This document shows, one piece after another, positions 6,309-7,510 of a stretch of DNA of 7,510 bases. The notes beneath the pieces were generated by a model that did no database searches, was not told the origin of the DNA, and saw only the letters and a program-made list of their open reading frames with translations. The stretch spans positions 1 through 7,510 of the forward strand of contig JACQEV010000018.1 of assembly GCA_016200385.1 (NCBI GenBank), given 5' to 3'. Every line of letters begins with the position of its first letter. Within the stretch, counting starts at the first letter, position 1. This stretch comes from Candidatus Methylomirabilota bacterium (GTDB lineage Bacteria > Methylomirabilota > Methylomirabilia > Methylomirabilales > Methylomirabilaceae). Both the position numbers and the translations under genes were made by a program.

Positions 6309-6692
6309 TCAGGCGGCGTCAGAGGTACCGGGATGGCGTGAGGCGCACGCCTCGCGAATGGCAGCCAGCAGGATCTCTCGTACCAGGGGCTTTTCTAGGA
6401 CCCTGAAGGCGCCAGCTTGCAACAACTGATGGGTAGAGTACGCAGAAGTCTGGCTGGCCAGCAGCATGATCGGGGTGCGAGGCGCGACTTCGTTGAGAAG
6501 GGAGAGGGCCGTCGCACCGTTGAAGCCGGGCAGGTGCATATCCAGCAAGAGGAGATCATACTCCTCGGCCATGAGGACTCGGATGGCATCTGTCAGATTG
6601 TCCAGCACTCGCACCTCTATCCCTTCTTTCCGTGCAAAGGAGCTGACTTGCTCCCCATCGTGATAATCATCATCCACTACAAGGATCCGCAT
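6309..6692 (-). CDS. Single-domain response regulator (receiver only)
   Basis: A 127-residue CheY/Spo0F-like receiver with no DNA-binding or enzyme domain attached. The acidic pocket is D7-D9 (RILVVDDD), the phosphoacceptor is D51 (LLLLDMHLPGFNG), the switch Ser is S80 (LLAS) and the conserved lysine is K101 (EKP). The final residues after the last helix are short and polar. The ATG at 6692 starts the classic MRILVVDDD; AGGAGG is very close upstream (two bases). An in-frame TTG at 6734 lies inside the sigma-54 promoter and can be discarded. It probably relays phosphate between a histidine kinase outside this window and another protein, or works by protein contact. The neighbouring enhancer-binding protein and the sigma-54 promoter suggest that it is controlled by that activator. 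Confidence 0.93.
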   Translation of the reverse strand: MRILVVDDDYHDGEQVSSFARKEGIEVRVLDNLTDAIRVLMAEEYDLLLLDMHLPGFNGATALSLLNEVAPRTPIMLLASQTSAYSTHQLLQAGAFRVLEKPLVREILLAAIREACASRHPGTSDAA

Positions 6693-6717
6693 ACCCTCCT
6701 CTTTCCTTAGCTCGTCC

Positions 6718-6736
6718 CCTTGCCTTAAGGGCAAGG
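6718..6736. promoter_or_regulatory. Inverted repeat overlapping the -12 element and start site
   Basis: On the minus strand, CCTTGCC (6736-6730), a five-base centre CTTAA, and GGCAAGG (6724-6718) form a perfect 7-bp dyad. It covers the TTGC of the -12 element and reaches the expected transcription start. It could be an operator that blocks open-complex formation, or a short hairpin at the very 5' end of the mRNA. No T-run follows it. Confidence 0.4.
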
Positions 6737-6746
6737 TGAGTGCCAG
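6731..6746 (-). promoter_or_regulatory. Sigma-54 (-24/-12) promoter for the response-regulator operon
   Basis: On the minus strand the sequence CTGGCAC, five bases, TTGC matches the sigma-54 consensus: the invariant GG and GC are exactly ten bases apart. The expected start site is near 6719, giving a 27-base leader that holds the ribosome site and leads to the ATG at 6692. The gene immediately upstream encodes a sigma-54-dependent activator, which makes a chance match unlikely. Confidence 0.8.
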
Positions 6747-6830
6747 CTAAAGCTTTCCTTTGAAGTGGTGGATTCCAAAGAGAAGGCGTATGGAAACGGG
6801 TAAGACTGGGGGTCCAGAGTTAGGGTAATT

Positions 6831-6859
6831 TGCCCGAATGTTGACTTCGTGTTCGGGCA
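6831..6859. promoter_or_regulatory. Perfect 8-bp dyad: candidate activator site or terminator stem
   Basis: The arms tgcccgaa (6831-6838) and ttcgggca (6852-6859) are separated by 13 bases. The centre is about 126 bases upstream of the predicted sigma-54 start at 6719, a normal distance for an enhancer site bound by a dimeric NtrC-type activator. It also lies 20 bases after the activator's stop codon, so it could instead be a transcription-ending stem, although no T-run follows. Confidence 0.5.
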
Positions 6860-6878
6860 GGTTGTCTCGCGGTTGGGA

Positions 6879-7510
6879 TCAGGAAAGGTATTCCTGGGGC
6901 CGTATCTGGTAGGTCAAGATCTTGCGGTAGAGGGTTTTTGGGTCGATCCCGAGAACGGTGGCGGCCTTCCCACGATGGCCCTTTACCTGCTGCAAGATGT
7001 CCACGATATGCTTTCGTTCCTGGGCGTCAAGTCGGCGGAACTCGGCTTCTCCTTCCGCGCCACTGGCCTGAATATCAAGAGGCAGATCCTGTAACTCGAT
7101 GACCTCTCCTGGGGCCAGCATCAGGGCCCGCTGGATCACATGCTTGAGTTCCCGGACGTTTCCCGGCCAGCTATATCGCGCCAGGGTGCTTGCGGCATCC
7201 TCAGAAAGTCTCATCTGCGAGACGGACGGGCGATCGGCGAGGAAGTGGTCGGTGAGCAGCGGGATATCCTCAGGCCGTTCTCGCAAGGGCGGAAGTGTGA
7301 TAGAGACAGAATTGATCCGGTAGAAAAGGTCCTGTCGGAACTGCCCCTGGCGAACCGCTTCAGCCAAGTCCTTGTTGGTGGCGCTCACCACGCGGACGTC
7401 CACCTGTCGGGGCTGGGTGCCCCCCACGCGATAAAACGACTGCGTTTCAAGCGCCCTGAGCAGCTTCACCTGGCTCTCGAGCGGCATCTCGCCGATTTCG
7501 TCGAGAAAGA
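6879..7510 (-). CDS. Sigma-54-dependent Fis-family transcriptional activator (C-terminal part, start beyond window)
   Basis: The C-terminal 210 codons of an NtrC-type enhancer-binding protein; its start and any N-terminal sensor domain lie beyond base 7510. The AAA+ domain shows the Walker B segment (FLDEIGEM) at the right edge, the sensor-I stretch VRVVSATNKDL, the FRQDLFYRIN and LPPLRERPEDI stretches, and the sensor-II motif YSWPGNVREL. A linker follows, and then a Fis-type helix-turn-helix (KGHRGKAATVLGIDPKTLYRK) close to the C-terminus. Such proteins bind sites upstream of sigma-54 promoters and use ATP hydrolysis to open the promoter complex. The TGA is at 6881-6879, and the next gene (a response regulator) has a sigma-54 promoter in the 186-base spacer, so that promoter is its natural target. 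Confidence 0.96.
   Translation of the reverse strand, partial: FLDEIGEMPLESQVKLLRALETQSFYRVGGTQPRQVDVRVVSATNKDLAEAVRQGQFRQDLFYRINSVSITLPPLRERPEDIPLLTDHFLADRPSVSQMRLSEDAASTLARYSWPGNVRELKHVIQRALMLAPGEVIELQDLPLDIQASGAEGEAEFRRLDAQERKHIVDILQQVKGHRGKAATVLGIDPKTLYRKILTYQIRPQEYLS

Overview
All genes that I accept lie on the minus strand, so transcription runs from high to low coordinates. The window reads as a chromosomal segment of a free-living Gram-negative-type bacterium of moderately high GC. Sigma-54 control, ECF sigma factors with cytoplasmic zinc anti-sigma factors, glycogen turnover and small secreted proteins fit Nitrospirota, NC10 or a related environmental lineage. That placement is a guess from gene content, because no rRNA or strict phylogenetic marker is present.

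Region 1 (7510 down to about 5898) is a sigma-54 regulatory module. It starts with the 3' part of a bacterial enhancer-binding protein (AAA+ domain plus Fis-type HTH) that runs off the window edge. A 186-base spacer follows. It holds a perfect 8-bp dyad and a near-consensus -24/-12 sigma-54 promoter, which sits about 27 bases upstream of a stand-alone response-regulator receiver gene. Next, 35 bases on, is a gene for a small secreted protein with two cysteines, and then a very stable hairpin.

Region 2 (5776 down to 949) is a run of six co-directional genes with gaps of 38 to 124 bases. They encode an ECF sigma factor, two tandem paralogous zinc-type anti-sigma factors, a glycogen-debranching-type amylo-alpha-1,6-glucosidase, a MIP-family channel with an unusual His/Cys-rich tail, and methionine-R-sulfoxide reductase MsrB. 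The plausible reading is a self-regulated stress unit that joins redox sensing (zinc/cysteine anti-sigma factors, MsrB) to osmotic or carbon-reserve functions (channel, glycogen debranching). Co-transcription is inferred from order and spacing only. A C-rich, G-poor transcript stretch and a possible internal -10 element between the two anti-sigma genes suggest that expression may be divided there.

Region 3 (948 down to 1) holds a 153-base spacer with short REP-like inverted repeats. It is followed by the N-terminal 265 residues of a GMC-family FAD oxidoreductase that carries a four-cysteine cluster and runs off the left edge.

The most interesting points are the sigma-54 promoter with its candidate upstream activator site, the duplicated anti-sigma pair in an unusual stress/glycogen/channel gene set, the small secreted cysteine protein, and the channel's C-terminal tail.
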